Part shown: piece after piece, positions 11,168-21,630 of the stretch
How the letters are laid out: each line of letters starts with the position of its first letter
Position numbering within the stretch: position 1 is the stretch's first letter
DNA from: Diploptera punctata
Lineage: Eukaryota > Arthropoda > Insecta > Blattodea > Blaberidae
Reading direction: 5' to 3'
Length of the DNA: 64,000 nt
NCBI GenBank assembly: GCA_030220185.1
Contig: JASPKZ010010232.1
Location: 16,001-80,000, forward strand
Translations under genes and position numbers: made by a program
The notes under the pieces: model-generated
What the model saw: only the letters and a program-made list of their open reading frames with translations
Database searches by the model: none
What the model was told of the DNA's origin: nothing

Positions 11168-11756
11168 TTTATTATTATTGTTATTATTTTTTTATTGTAT
11201 CTCCAAATATTTTGAAACCCTATTTCGCCACATAGGTGTGCTAGGGTTGTAGCTTACTATAACAATATTATACTATACATTGTAAAACAAAAATATTAAC
11301 TTATGGTTTTGAATGAGTTTTATGAATTACATAAATCGTCTATAAATGTCCTAGAAAAAATACTACATATTGTTATGAATTTCATAATTTTGGTTCTTAA
11401 AAATCACTTCATACATTGAGGCAGAAGTCTCATCATCGTTTAAAAGTAAGTTTAACCAGAATCGTTGTCTTTCGAATATAGGGCAATTAAACAAAACATG
11501 TTTTACGGATTGATTCTTGACATTTAAAATTATGATCATTGCCTGGATTAATATTAAATCTCCTAAAATAACTTCCAAATTTTTCATGACCAGTCAAAAA
11601 TTGTGTTAAGATGAAATTTGGAATAACATGTTTTATATTTAGCCTATGGTGCACTGCAGGAAAGAAGAGCTCTTTATTCAAAGCACTATTTGCAATGTTC
11701 ATTCCAATCAGTGATGATATAGTCCAACAGTTTATTTTTAACATAGGATATTGGGC
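11168..11756 (-). pseudogene. LINE-H 3' end with RNase H-type C-terminus
   Basis: Minus-strand relic of a LINE of the R1/jockey/I type. Translation shows VIPNFILTQFLTGHEKFGSY, then after a frameshift NQSVKHVLFNCPIFERQRFW. This pattern (LTGHG.FG.YL then a Cys/His-like ..VEHVLF.CP.. segment) is the usual end of the RNase H and C-terminal region in those clades. The untranslated end (to about 11,168) finishes in an A-rich TAATAA tail. Two frames (85 and 74 codons) are pieces of the same protein. Confidence 0.72.
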
Positions 11757-11781
11757 ACTTTGAAAATGAATAATGAAGCTC

Positions 11782-11786
<5 letters not shown>

Positions 11787-11839
<53 letters not shown>
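11787..11839. repeat. (ATT)n microsatellite
   Basis: About 17 ATT units. Confidence 0.95.
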
Positions 11840-12013
11840 GGAAATATAAATCTTCAAAACATTTAAGGACAATTCCATATTATGAAATCGACAAAAAATA
11901 ATAAAAAATTGAAAGCTGATATCGCGTCTTAAAAAAATACAATTTTTTATAACGAAACATTATGGTGCACTTAACATCTAAACTAGGTTTCAGATCTCAG
12001 TTTGATATACTGT

Positions 12014-12281
12014 TCCATCCATCCATAGTAATTCTGCCCGAAGGCAGTCCCTCTCTGCAATCGTAGCATTTCCATTGCTATGCTTGCAGCTTTACTAGGG
12101 AATTGTAGGTGTGGTAGCTTCCCACAACGGTTTGGGCCCTAAAGTTTTCCTGACATTTGTCTTACAGATGAGGAAAAACCCCGAATAAAAACCTCACCCA
12201 GAAAAACTGTCCCGACCAGGATCGAACCCGGGCCCGTTGCGTGACAAGGCAGCACGCTACCTCGAGACCACAGCGGTGGGC
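12014..12281 (-). mobile_element. S1 SINE with internal deletion
   Basis: Minus-strand S1 with intact head and tail but lacking the ~70-bp middle (cacaccggtgaagg plus GAT microsatellite). The direct repeat gatata(c/t)tgtt flanks it (12,003-12,013 and 12,283-12,292), so the deletion form may have inserted as such. Confidence 0.85.
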
Positions 12282-12294
12282 GATATATTGTTAT

Positions 12295-12584
12295 TAATGA
12301 ATAACAGATCTGTCAATTCATCCGTGAACTTGAAAATACATTATAAATAATTTTATGCACTATCGCTTGAACATTAGTTCGCTGATATCTACATTTTTTC
12401 CAAACCGCGTAAATACAATTAATGTACAATTGACCATTTTAACCATTTTATATAAATGAATAACAGGTTATTCTGTGCTGACATTTTCTGATATATTTAT
12501 TTATTGGTAGATGAAAGGGAAGCTCATAATATATATTTTTTAAACAATTTTTCATATAAATACATTTATGTAAATTTCTAAACA
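12295..12584. other. AT-rich, nothing recognised
   Basis: The 60-codon minus-strand frame here has no recognisable content. Confidence 0.35.
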
Positions 12585-12598
12585 ACGTATTTAGTATA

Positions 12599-12925
12599 GT
12601 TGAATGCAGGCTTTCACGGCCGGTAATCATAATGTTGAGTGATTCCGGGTTATGTGGCCGTGGTCCATAGTTGGTGTTGATACCAGGGATTATTATTATA
12701 ATCCCTGGTTGATACCATCAGCAAGAGCCACGCCCACTCACCCTGCACCCACCACTAATACAACGTCCACAACGTCCGCAGCGCTCACTCTAAGTAGATC
12801 TTCCGACCAGGAAACACGCCTAGAAGCACTCGCCACTGAAGATGCCCTCCGCAGTTGAGGGCGAAACGTCTGGTATCAACACCAACTATGGACCACGGCC
12901 ACATAACCCGGAATCACTCAACATT
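12599..12925 (+). mobile_element. P1: palindromic Penelope-like terminal element
   Basis: A 327-bp element with an exact 14-bp target duplication ACGTATTTAGTATA (12,585-12,598 and 12,926-12,939). The left edge carries the family signature GCAGGCTTTCACGGCCGG. Arms of about 54 bp (12,630-12,683 and 12,871-12,925) are inverted repeats containing GGCCGTGGTCCATAGTTGG. Between them is about 185 bp with a hammerhead-like motif at 12,836-12,870. Three relatives are at 17.9, 45.4 and 47.6 kb. Orientation is set by the outer signature. No reverse-transcriptase coding remains, so this is a non-autonomous or truncated copy. Assignment to Penelope-like elements rests on the ribozyme motif. Confidence 0.75.
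12836..12870 (+). ncRNA. Hammerhead-ribozyme-like motif in P1
   Basis: CTGAAGA (12,836-12,842, fits CUGANGA), stem II GCCCTC/GAGGGC with a 7-nt loop, GAAA (12,863-12,866), and GTC (12,868-12,870) as the presumed cleavage site. Helix I would be GCCA (12,832-12,835) with TGGT (12,871-12,874). Helix III is only the self-complementary ACGT, which would require two molecules, as described for minimal ribozymes of Penelope-like elements. One unpaired T sits between CTGAAGA and stem II, a departure from the canonical core. Confidence 0.65.
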
Positions 12926-13197
12926 ACGTATTTAGTATATTTTATTTACAGTACTAAATATATATTCAATTTTTTTTTCGCATGTAATATACAGGCTTAT
13001 ATTCAAAGTGTAAGGCTTGTAGAATGTAGGTTCCATCAAATAATTTATTCAATACTAACTCTTTAACTTTCGCAATCATTGTACACACTTATTTTGCTTA
13101 TGAAGACTATTTACTGCTCCAGGTAAATTTGATCCAACGGTTTCCCGATAGCTCTCGGTTGTATTCTAAGCCCGCATTCCCCTCTCTAAAACTAAAC

Positions 13198-13537
13198 TCC
13201 ATAGTGCGACAGGCCTAGTAGGTCCTTGGCCTACCAGCAGGCTGCTGGCCTAACATCTACATGAGTTAATCACAGGGATAGACGATCAACATGCCAGTAT
13301 AAGATTGATATTTGGTCAGTATGTAGGGACCCCAGCCGATAGAGCTGGTTTTCTCAACGTGGAGCCACCAATTATTGTAGCTACCCAAATTCCGCACGAT
13401 GCTGAATGGGCACTGGTCCCATACTGGTCGAAATTTCATGAGAAAATTTCTTCCCCCATGGAGACCCGAACCAGCGCAAGTTCCGTAACTCTGCTACAAG
13501 GTATCTTGCCTTAATTAGTCGGTTACGGCGCACTCCC
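13198..13537 (-). mobile_element. S2 SINE, full length
   Basis: Minus-strand S2. The 3' side starts gcgacaggcctagtaggtcc; the 5' head at the right reads gcgccgtaaccgac... with A-box-like attaaggcaag and B-box-like ggttcgggtctcc. Other copies: 17.2, 17.6, 20.3, 20.9 and a decayed one at 41.1 kb. Overlapping 69- and 89-codon frames are artefacts. Confidence 0.8.
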
Positions 13538-13714
13538 CTGAATTCGCCAAGTTCCTCCGCAGAAGCAACAAGACTGGAAAGATCAGGGAGCGAGCTTCGA
13601 GCGGGACTGAACGTGTATTTGACCGGTTCTAGCATTGACGTGTTAGACATGTATAAATTCAGTTGGGTTTTTGGTAGATTAAAAGAAAAATAAAAAATAA
13701 TCAGTAACTAATTT

Positions 13715-14275
13715 TTTACGCGATAGTGCGTTTTGTCGTACTTACAGCGACGACGACCATGATTGTAAGTTCAACTTCCTACGTTAGGGGTTGCCAACCT
13801 AAATAACTATACTATACTAAAATAACTATAATTTAATATTATATAATATAACCACGCGGTGTGGGAAGTACAACCACCGCCCTCTATATATACTACATAC
13901 AATATATATACAAAAAAATATCCAATAGGTAGTGTTAATATACATTATATGAAACAAATCACTGCATTTTAAATTAATTGAACTTTATTCGAAACAATAT
14001 AAAACGATAAATACGTATTTGCCGCCATTTTATCGCTAAATTGTCTCACGGCCTCCTGTAGTTTTAACTAATAACCACTGCCCACACTGTTAAGGTTAGT
14101 CAATTGTTTATAATGAACACAAATATTTCTAACAAAGATGTTATTATTTTACTATTATTATTATTTTGAAAACACCATCGCGCAAAAAATAATGTACAAC
14201 GCACGTTTGTGAAATGTTTTACAGAATCGAGGAAAATGTTTAAAAACCGAGCGATAGCGTTATATACTATTGAGC
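13715..14275 (+). repeat. E500 interspersed repeat, uninterrupted copy
   Basis: A ~550-bp non-coding repeat beginning acgcgatagtgcgttttgtcg and ending near tttacagaatcgagg. It aligns through its length with 45,056-45,700. At 14,077-14,091 it has ccactgcccacactg uninterrupted, which is the pre-insertion site of the palindromic element P2 in the other copy. No protein frame; class unknown. Confidence 0.85.
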
Positions 14276-14324
14276 GATATTTTGTTAAAATCTCATTTTT
14301 AATGATTGATGAATTGATTGATCA

Positions 14325-14708
14325 CCGTTCGTCCCACTGCGGGGACATGGGTGATTGCCTAGTGGAAAGTTACTTAACCAGACTAAATTAATTATGCCTG
14401 TTTCCCTACATATACCACGAATGGCATGTGGTTAGCATACCGACCCAATAAAACATCTAGTAGGAAATTAAAGTAGTACGTGGATTTTGAAGGTCGGTAA
14501 ATTTTTATTAGAGGCCTCTTTTTTCAGGCTTAAGGTTCTTTTACGAGTCTCAAAATATCCAGACTTTGGACTCACTGTTCAAAGTCCCTCCCGGAGGACT
14601 TTTCCTTGGATTTTTCCATCCTAAAAAATCCATCGACCCAGGCCGGGTCTGAACCAGCGATCCTCGGGACTACAGGCAAGGAACAAAACCACTAGATAAT
14701 CGCGGCCG
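14325..14708 (-). mobile_element. S4 SINE, full length
   Basis: Minus-strand S4 with head at the right (about 14,640-14,708: complement of ctagtggt, B-box region ggttcagacccgg) and the long body including cttttacgagtctc, ctagtaggaaat and a 3' region ending near gtcccactgcgggg. It is the longest S4 copy here. Confidence 0.75.
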
Positions 14709-14711
14709 AAT

Positions 14712-15170
14712 TTTTAATGATTATTCCATAATTTTGTGATACTGATTATCAATACATAAGTCGTTTTTCTCTAATGCTGATATTTTGCATGTAGGGCCTA
14801 TACCCGAATCGCCATATCTCCGGCTCTGAAGTTTAGGCTATACGAGGGGTAAAGGGAGCATTCGCCCTCTACTGCCAATTAGGATATGTTGTAGTGAGAG
14901 TAGATGTCTGCCACAACCAATCAGTGTTCTTGATGCAGCTATAGCGCGCTAGTAAGGTTTGAAATTGCCAAGATGTTGTCAGCTGTATGTCTGCTAACCG
15001 CATACATAAAGCGGCCACTCCCACTGAATATCAATATCGGCAACACTGTTGTGAAAATTCAAGGCCGGAGAATCAGTGGCTGCAGTATAATAAAATCAAT
15101 ACTGAAAAAATATTAAAAAACAAAAATTACATGCTTATTAAAAAGATATGCGAGTATTTAGAGAAATCGA
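14712..15170. other. No supported gene
   Basis: Mixed sequence. The 85-codon plus frame at 14,987-15,244 runs into an S4 fragment and is not supported. Confidence 0.35.
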
Positions 15171-15174
15171 ACAA

Positions 15175-15337
15175 TACTTTCGGGAGGGACTTTAAGCCGT
15201 GGGTCCTGGATCTGACGATTTTCAGGCTCGTAAAAGAACCGTAAGCTTGAATAAAGATGAACATAAACAAAATTTTCGACCTTCATCATCCTTAGTTGCC
15301 TACTAGATGTCTCATTGGGTCGGTATGTTGGCCGAAT
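15175..15337 (+). mobile_element. S4 SINE 3' body fragment
   Basis: Plus-strand S4 body without head: gggagggactttaagccgtgg, ttttcaggctcgtaaaagaacc, gcctactagatgtctcattggg. It ends where the S1 element at 15,351 was inserted. Confidence 0.75.
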
Positions 15338-15350
15338 ACAATTCATGACA

Positions 15351-15924
15351 TCCATCCATAGTAATTCTGCCCGAAGGCAGGTCTTTTACTGCAGTCATGG
15401 CATTTTCGTGCTATGCTTTGCAGCTTAACTAGCGAATTATAGGTGTGGTAGCTTCCCGTTGCTTTCCGCACCGGTGAAGAACGATAATGATAAGGATGAT
15501 GATGATGATGGCTGGATGATTTTTGGGGACCGTTGGGCACTAAGTTTCCTGACATTTGTCCTACAGGTGAGGAAAAACCTCCAAAAATTAAAAAGATAAC
15601 TGCAATTAAGAAGAATCGCAGGGAAAATGGTAGGCTAAGATTGAATTTCATAGGATGAAATTTCGGGAAGGAATAAGTCAAAATGTTGAGGGGATGACTA
15701 TTAATCCTAATAATGTTCTAATTCAATTTAGTGAAAGGCTATAGAAAAAAAGCTCACCCAGGGGCCTATCACGACCGGATATCGAACCCGGGCCCGCTGC
15801 GTGACAAGGCAGCACGCTATCTCGAGACCACAGCGGTGGACAACAATTTGCTGTCTCGACCGGGAATCGAACCCGGGTCCGCTGCGTGACGAGGCAGCAG
15901 CCTAACTCGAGACCACTGCGGCGG
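15351..15924 (-). mobile_element. Double-headed S1 SINE
   Basis: A minus-strand S1 flanked by an exact 13-bp duplication ACAATTCATGACA (15,338-15,350 and 15,925-15,937). Inside are two tRNA-like heads in tandem: the normal one (about 15,762-15,840, cgaacccgggcccgctgcgtgac) and a second one 5' of it (about 15,853-15,924, gaccgggaatcgaacccggg..ctgcgtgacgagg). Since the duplication encloses both heads, they appear to have been inserted as one unit. The body also carries about 165 bp of foreign AT-rich sequence (about 15,583-15,750) in place of the aaaccccgataaaaacc block. Confidence 0.85.
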
Positions 15925-15937
15925 ACAATTCATGACA

Positions 15938-16300
15938 AGTGTAAGGATCACCGAGATACGTTTGTAACTCGCAAGGAATACTGTAACACTTTTTATAACT
16001 GTAGACTGACATTCTGATTATTTACATTTTATACTGGAAACTCCTCCAATGATTAGTTCTGGAATCTGGCACAGTATACTGAACATGTATGTGCTATGCA
16101 TTGCGAAATTCCGGTTTGTTAATGGTATTCATGGCAGAGCATCCTGTCCCCTGTAACAGGGAGTTAGGCTAAGTAGTTATACATGCAAATGTGGTTCTTA
16201 GTGATGAACCTCTTTTCACAATTTAGCGCCTACGTCAAATTCCTTCTTCTTTAAAATTCTTCTGAAAGAGTCCCAGATAAATTTCTAGATTTTACTTTAT
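15938..16300. other. Nothing recognised
   Basis: No coding or shared repeat recognised. Confidence 0.35.
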
Positions 16301-16309
16301 GTATATATA

Positions 16310-17057
16310 TAACATATAAAAATGAATGTTTGTTCGTATTTTATGCGCTGCCATACCGTTCATCCGATTGTAATGGGGCTTTTTGTAAAATGTTCAGGAA
16401 TTTCCCGGAAAGGTTATATGCTATAAGAGAGTTGTAATACTCAATCCCTTCACCCTTAAAAATCACCCTTTGTAGTGAAAAGTCGTTTTTTGAACGTTTA
16501 AATGGCTTACGCTGCTTAAACCATATCAAATAAAATTAATGTGCAGAGCACTGAATAACTCAAAACACTATACAAAAAAGTCCGCGACAGCATATGTTTA
16601 TCTTTTACGGATAACTCACACCAATTTTGTCTTTCATTTATGCAAAGAAGATCGGGTTAAGTAGATTCCCGGGCTAGCAGCGCGCGGTGGGTATTTATTT
16701 AGAAATAACTCACAATAACGAATTTTGTCTTTCAGTCATTTATGAAAATAAGATCGGAATAAGTACATTCCCGAGCAACACCGGGTAATCAGCACTGGGT
16801 ATCTTAAAATAATTAGGATATACATTTATAAATATTTTTCCTTTTACTTATTCAACTAAATATAAAAACACATTAATTTTCGTATTTCCGCTCATTTATG
16901 CTAAGAAGATCGGGATGGGTAATCAGCACGGGGTATCTAAAATATTTACGATATAAATGTATAATTATTTTTCCTTTTACTTATTCAGCTAAACATAAAA
17001 ACACATTAATTTTAATCCATTTAGGGCGTAGCAGGACGTCGGGTATTAGCTTGTGTG
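16310..17057. repeat. Interspersed repeat with iterated 3' segment
   Basis: Starts after TATATATAA with aaaaatgaatgtttgttcg and gccataccgttcatccgattg, a start reminiscent of a repeat class common in insects. Its right half repeats: a tcatttatgcaaagaagatcggg segment at about 16,635, 16,738 and 16,893, and a ~65-bp block (cttttacttattcaactaaa...) at 16,815-16,880 and 16,949-17,013. Class not assigned. Confidence 0.55.
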
Positions 17058-17119
17058 TGTGTGTGTATATATGTACATATGTGTATATATGTATGCATGT
17101 ATGCATGTATCTGCAATAT

Positions 17120-17169
<50 letters not shown>
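17050..17169. repeat. (GT)n/(AT)n alternating tract
   Basis: GT repeats run into TATG/TGCA-type units and a ~45-bp (AT)n run. This alternating purine-pyrimidine tract could extrude as a hairpin. Confidence 0.9.
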
Positions 17170-17173
<4 letters not shown>

Positions 17174-17508
17174 CCAAGCGCGACAGCCCTAGAAGGCCTT
17201 GGTAAACCAGCCGGCTGTTGGCCTCACATCCACATGTGTTAATCACAGTGGTAGATGATCATCTAGCTAGTGTAGGGGTGACATGTGGTCAGAAAGTCGG
17301 GTCCCCCAGCCGTTATAGCTGGTCTTTTCAACCTGGAGCTGCTACTTATTGTAGCTACCCAAACGCCTCACGATGCCGGATGGGCACCGGTCCCATACTT
17401 GCCGAAATTCCATATCAAAATTTCTTCCCCCATGGAGATCCGAACCAGCGCAAGTCCCATAGCTCTGCGCCAAGGCTTCTTGCCTTAACCACACGTCTAC
17501 GACGCGGG

Positions 17509-17512
<4 letters not shown>
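17170..17512 (-). mobile_element. S2 SINE, full length
   Basis: Minus-strand S2 between two (AT)n tracts; minus-strand 5' end ccccgcgtcgtagacgtgtgg, B-box-like ggttcggatctcc. The 154-codon plus-strand frame across it and the neighbouring AT tract is an artefact. Confidence 0.85.

Positions 17513-17546
<34 letters not shown>
17513..17546. repeat. (AT)n then T run
   Basis: About 16 AT units followed by a T homopolymer between two S2 copies. Confidence 0.9.
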
Positions 17547-17554
<8 letters not shown>

Positions 17555-17561
17555 TTTTCCC

Positions 17562-17708
17562 CTATGGCCTGACAGACCTAGAAGGCCCTTGGCCTACCAG
17601 CCAGCTTCTGCCCGCACGTCCACATGTGTTAAACACAGAGGTAGACGAAACTACAGTCAGTATAGGGATGACATGTGGTTAGCATATCAGGTCCCCCAAC
17701 CGTTATAT
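17562..17708 (-). mobile_element. S2 SINE, 5'-truncated
   Basis: 3' half of S2 (gacagacctagaaggccc to ccccaaccgttatat), cut at the point where an AT run begins. Confidence 0.8.
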
Positions 17709-17994
17709 ATATATCAGTAATTTTTACTTTTTCTTTGAATGACAGATGAAAGTGAATCACTAATTAAGATAAATGAATTGTGGGATGATCTGCTCTATAA
17801 ATGATTGGTCAGAGTCAATAGGCGTTAGTCAATTTTTGTAACTTTTCAGGAGAAAACAGATATGTTGAACGGAATCAAATAAATACATTTAATAAATGTC
17901 TTATCAGTTGAATGCAGGCTTTTACGGCCGGTAATGATAATATTAAGAGATTCTGGAATATGTGGCAGTGGTCCATGATTGATGTTCCTTCCAA

Positions 17995-18029
17995 GACGTT
18001 TCTCCCTCGACTGCTGAGGGCATCTTCAG
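17995..18029 (-). ncRNA. Hammerhead-like motif, left arm of P3
   Basis: On the minus strand: CTGAAGA, stem II with CCCTC/GAGGG, GAAA, CGTC. Same architecture as the right arm but helix I pairing is poor. Confidence 0.5.
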
Positions 18030-18118
18030 CGGCGAGTACTTATAGGTAGTGTTCCCTGGTCGGAGGGTCGACATTTACAAGCCTCCGACCACGGTACACT
18101 AGTTAGAAGTACTCGCCA

Positions 18119-18153
18119 CTGAAGATGCCCTCCGCAGTTGAGGGAGAAACGTC
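18119..18153 (+). ncRNA. Hammerhead-like motif, right arm of P3
   Basis: CTGAAGA at 18,119-18,125, stem II CCCTC/GAGGG, GAAAC, GTC at 18,151-18,153. Helix I would be CCA/TGG. The closing stem II pair is lost (G opposite A). Confidence 0.55.
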
Positions 18154-18459
18154 TGGAAGAAACACCAGTTATAGACCACGGCCACACAGCCCTGAATCTC
18201 TTAATAAAAATGTCTTATTCTTTAAAGCAGTTTTCTTGTATGTACAGGCTTATGTCACAGTAAAAATACGACTCAAATGTCTCATCCACATTAAAAAAAA
18301 TAAAATTGACTTAGATTAAGGAACAAAACAAGAAAGGACACTCAATTTTAAATTTGATAAAATAATTACTTTGGTATTATATTTTCATGACGTGAATGTT
18401 CGGTGCTGAATAAAAAGGATGAAATAGAATAAATGCTTCAGAAATTAATTTTTAAGAGC

Positions 18460-18745
18460 AGTTAGAGGATGCTTATTAAAAGACCATATTACGAGTAGAA
18501 GTGAAGATATAGACCTACGTAAAAAATTGCAAATTATACCCCTCCTAGATAAAGGTAAAACTTACAGTACAAAATAGATCGACACCTTGAAACAATGAAA
18601 GAGAACCGAATACCCACAAGATCGTGGATATATGCATCTGTAGACGAGAGATCCCAAGGAAGATCAAGAAGGCGATGGAATGAAGAACTGGAACAGTCCA
18701 TAAGGTCTATACCATGAAGTTGACGATGGTGATGAAAACTGACTT
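18460..18745 (+). pseudogene. LINE-L 3' fragment
   Basis: Degenerate LINE C-terminus: HITSRSEDIDLRKKLQ-like and ENRIPTRSWIYASVDERS, then GRSRRRWNEELEQS before stops. No catalytic motif remains. Confidence 0.55.
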
Positions 18746-18751
18746 AATACT

Positions 18752-19258
18752 TGGGATGTCATTTAGGCAATGACAGAAATTTAGATAAACGCACTAAAAT
18801 ACTACGATTCAATTATCTATGTGACACAATTAAAAGCACTTTATTGAATAAGACTAGAAAAGAAACTATTTTGAAGTTGTACAAAGTATTGGCAGTTCCA
18901 TCTCTTATCTATGGATGTGAGACCTGGACATTATCAAAGGCAGATAGTAAACAAATAGAGGCTGCAGAAATGAAGATGTTGAGAGCAATAGCAGGATACC
19001 AAAGGACCGATAAAAAGAAAAACGAAGATATAAGAACAGAACTTAATATATTTAATCTCTGAGAAAGAATAAAATATTATCAAAATGCTTATCTTCAGCA
19101 CGTATTACGAAAGAATGAACAGCGCATACCAAGAAGAATGTATAATTATAAACCAAAAGGGAGAAGAATGTTGGGAAGACCATCGAAGAGATGGAAGGAC
19201 CAATTCGATCTATAATGTGATCGGAACAGGCCATTGGGCTTAATCCTTGTTGTTGATG
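18752..19258 (+). pseudogene. LINE-E reverse transcriptase C-terminal fragment
   Basis: Plus-strand relic starting in the thumb region: KILRFNYLCDTIKSTL, LPSLIYGCETWTL-like (here VPSLIYGCETWTLSKADSK), AEMKMLRAIAGYQRTD. A stop at 19,060 is followed in frame by ERIKYYQNAYLQHVLRKNEQ and GRRMLGRPSKRWKDQF. The element has no 5' half and no YADD box. A related tail is at 31.35-31.55 kb. Confidence 0.8.
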
Positions 19259-19259
19259 A

Positions 19260-19600
19260 TGATGCTACTTTTAAGCTCCACGGTTCACAAAATTTTTAAG
19301 GAAAGCTTTAGATTTTAGAGTTCACATGGTTTATTTGTATATATTTACTAACATGAGTATAATGTGTTTTAATTAACATAACGATATAAATAATGAATTT
19401 ATATAATGAATATTCGAGATTCAGTGTTAATAGTCTAGCCAAACTATAATAACACTGGACGACAAGGTTTTCTTCACAAGAAATCTGAATAGTGAATCTA
19501 GTGCATTTCTTCATACTGAATTCAGAAATGTAGTCAGAATTTTTCCATCAGGTACAACTTTTTTGTGACATACTTTTATAAAAATCGATTTTAGCATTCT
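19260..19600. other. Nothing recognised
   Basis: No coding or shared repeat recognised. Confidence 0.35.
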
Positions 19601-19609
19601 CTTTGACCT

Positions 19610-20047
19610 GTCATGGAATGCAGCATTTCCTTAAAAATACACTTTTTGGACTCTCACTTAGACTTCTTTCCGAAAAATCTTGGGGCTGTCTCTGATGAGC
19701 ACGGTGAGCGTTTTCATCAGCAAATTTCCACATTGGAAAAGAGGTACCAAGGGAATTGGAGTTCTAATTTGCTGGCTGACTACTGTTGGACCAAGAAGAG
19801 AGATGTTCCAGATGCAAAATATGCCCGAAAATCACTATCTACCACTTTCTAGGTAAGTCAGAACGAGTTAGAGTTAGATGGATTTTATATTAAAAATTAT
19901 AAAAAATGTAAATGAATATCACAGAAAACTCTTGCCTGATAGGAAAAAAACTGAAATGGTTTTTAAATTCAGGATGAAAAATACTTCTAAAATCTCATAA
20001 TTTTATTCTTGTGAAAAAAAAAATCATTTTTGTCGAATCAGTGTAAT
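19610..20047 (+). pseudogene. Relic of an abundant repeat-borne protein (EHGERFHQ type)
   Basis: A 79-codon frame (19,613-19,852) contains LKIHFLDSHLDFFPKNLG, SDEHGERFHQQISTLEKRYQ and LLADYCWTKKRDVPDAKY, then a stop. I recognise this as the C-terminal part of an uncharacterised protein found in many copies in arthropod genomes; function unknown to me. A second copy at 61.1-61.5 kb is homologous both here and through the 3' non-coding 190 bp, so both belong to one dispersed element. The N-terminal part is absent in both. Confidence 0.7.
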
Positions 20048-20049
20048 TT

Positions 20050-20760
20050 GAGAATAAAGTGCTTATGGAAATCCTTAGATAAAAAGAGACAAACAGATAG
20101 GTGAATGAAGTGAGTACTTAATAATGAGCTATATGATCTTTATGTGAAACCAGATGTAATATGACTGCGATGGTTTTGAACATGTGGCAGGAATGGAGAA
20201 TGAAAGAAGAGCATGTAAGCTTCTTGTAGGAAATCAACGAAAACTCCCATATTATCCCAAGAATTATGTGGAAAAATATCTCCCGCGCCGTAGCGAGTGG
20301 TTAAGGCAGAGAACGATGGAAATTGCGCTGGTTTCTGTCTCCATGGGGAAATAAATTTTCCCATTTGAATTTCGGCCAGTATGGGACCGGTGCCCACCCA
20401 GCATCATTGAGGTACAGCGACGTGTGGTTGAGAAAACCAGCTATAACGATTAGGGGACACGACATGATGACTACATATCACCCCTACACTGGGTGGATAA
20501 TCGTCTACCACTGTGATTAGTATATTTAGATGTGAGGCCAGCAGCCGACTGGTAGACTAAGGACCTTCTAGGCCTATCACGTCATGGTGTTCTGAAGTGG
20601 GAAAAAAAAACATAAATCATGATTTAAGGAAGGTAAATTACACAGAGAATAATTGGAAAATATCTCAAAATAGGAGTAGGCCTATATGGAAAACTTATAT
20701 ACAAGCGATCACTGACCACCGGATTCGATATTTCCAATGAGCGAGGGAGTGAGTTAGTTA
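20050..20760 (+). mobile_element. LINE-A 3' fragment split by an S2 insertion
   Basis: Degenerate LINE-A: 20,050-20,280 covers the region from FENKVL to the GRPRMRW segment. The S2 SINE then interrupts, and 20,598-20,760 resumes at HDLREV with the C-terminus and a GAGTTAGTTA-type tail. Confidence 0.78.
20281..20596 (+). mobile_element. S2 SINE inside LINE-A
   Basis: Plus-strand S2: cgcgccgtagcgagtggttaaggc start, gcgctggtttctgtctcc B-box region (decayed), ctaggcctatcacg end. It lies between imperfect duplications gtgg(g)aaaaa at 20,268 and 20,597, within LINE-A sequence. Confidence 0.82.
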
Positions 20761-20884
20761 CCCAATCTGTAAGAACGACAGGCCTTTGAAAATCAGTGAG
20801 TGAGTGACTTAATGGTTTACTCCCGTGATTACATTACCATTATTATAAATACATTTTATTGTGGAGAAGGCTGTCTTGGCGCTT

Positions 20885-21235
20885 ATAGTTTTTTCCCTCC
20901 ATGGAGCGACAGACTTAGGAACTCTTTCATCTACCAGCCGACTGCTGGGTTTATATCCATTGTATCGTTTAGAAAAATTACCCAAATAGTATAGGAGTGA
21001 CATGTGGTCAGCATGACTGGTCCCTAGCCCATTATATCTGGTTTTCTCAACCACGAATCCTTAATTATTGTAGCTATCCAAATTCCTCACGATGCTTGGT
21101 GGGCATCTGTTCTACACTGGTCGAAATTCCATTGGACTACTTATTCTGTCATGAGGACTCGAACCTGCGCAAGTCCGAAGCTCTCCACCATGGTATGATG
21201 CCCTTAATGTTCTGCTAGGGCAAGTCACACCGATT
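20885..21235 (-). mobile_element. S2 SINE, decayed
   Basis: Minus-strand S2 from ccatggagcgacagac to ctagggcaagtcac, with many changes but all landmarks in order. Confidence 0.75.
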
Positions 21236-21239
21236 TATA

Positions 21240-21420
21240 TATATATTATTTAAATAGTTCAAAATGCGAAGAGTAATATACCAATTTTGACTTAATGCCT
21301 TACAACTCTGACCGATTCTTAACAAAAAAGTGTTGTTCTTACATTAGAAGTTAAATATACGGCTAGAGGGGAAGTATGTTAATGCTATTTTCGTAAACTA
21401 TTTCTCTATGGAAGGAAGAT
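21240..21420. other. AT-rich, nothing recognised
   Basis: No coding or shared repeat recognised. Confidence 0.35.
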
Positions 21421-21539
21421 CCCAAAATACATGTGAAATATTATTATATGGTTGCCAATTTAGCCATTTAGCTAACGACGTCTGAAGGTTTCGGATCATT
21501 TAAAATCGCAGTGTTTTTTTTATCTATTTCCAACCTCAC

Positions 21540-21630
<91 letters not shown>

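Larger units (their letters stand above)
17905..18207 (+). mobile_element. P3: palindromic Penelope-like terminal element
   Basis: A 303-bp relative of P1. Target duplication AAATGTCTTAT at 17,894-17,904 and 18,208-18,218. Left signature GCAGGCTTTTACGGCCGG. The arms are longer than in P1 and include hammerhead-like motifs on both strands (17,995-18,029 minus; 18,119-18,153 plus), separated by about 80 bp containing ggtcggaggg / cctccgacc. The 64-codon frame at 18,125 is not a gene. Confidence 0.75.

Noticed and set aside
15853..15924. Possible tRNA gene
   Set aside because: The acceptor stem does not pair, no terminator follows, and it is a SINE head inside a target-duplication-bounded element.
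16310..16560. Helitron end
   Set aside because: The start resembles a common insect repeat class, but I could not see a CTRR end with a preceding hairpin.
17218..17682. 154-codon frame
   Set aside because: Runs through an antisense S2 SINE, an AT tract and a second S2 fragment.
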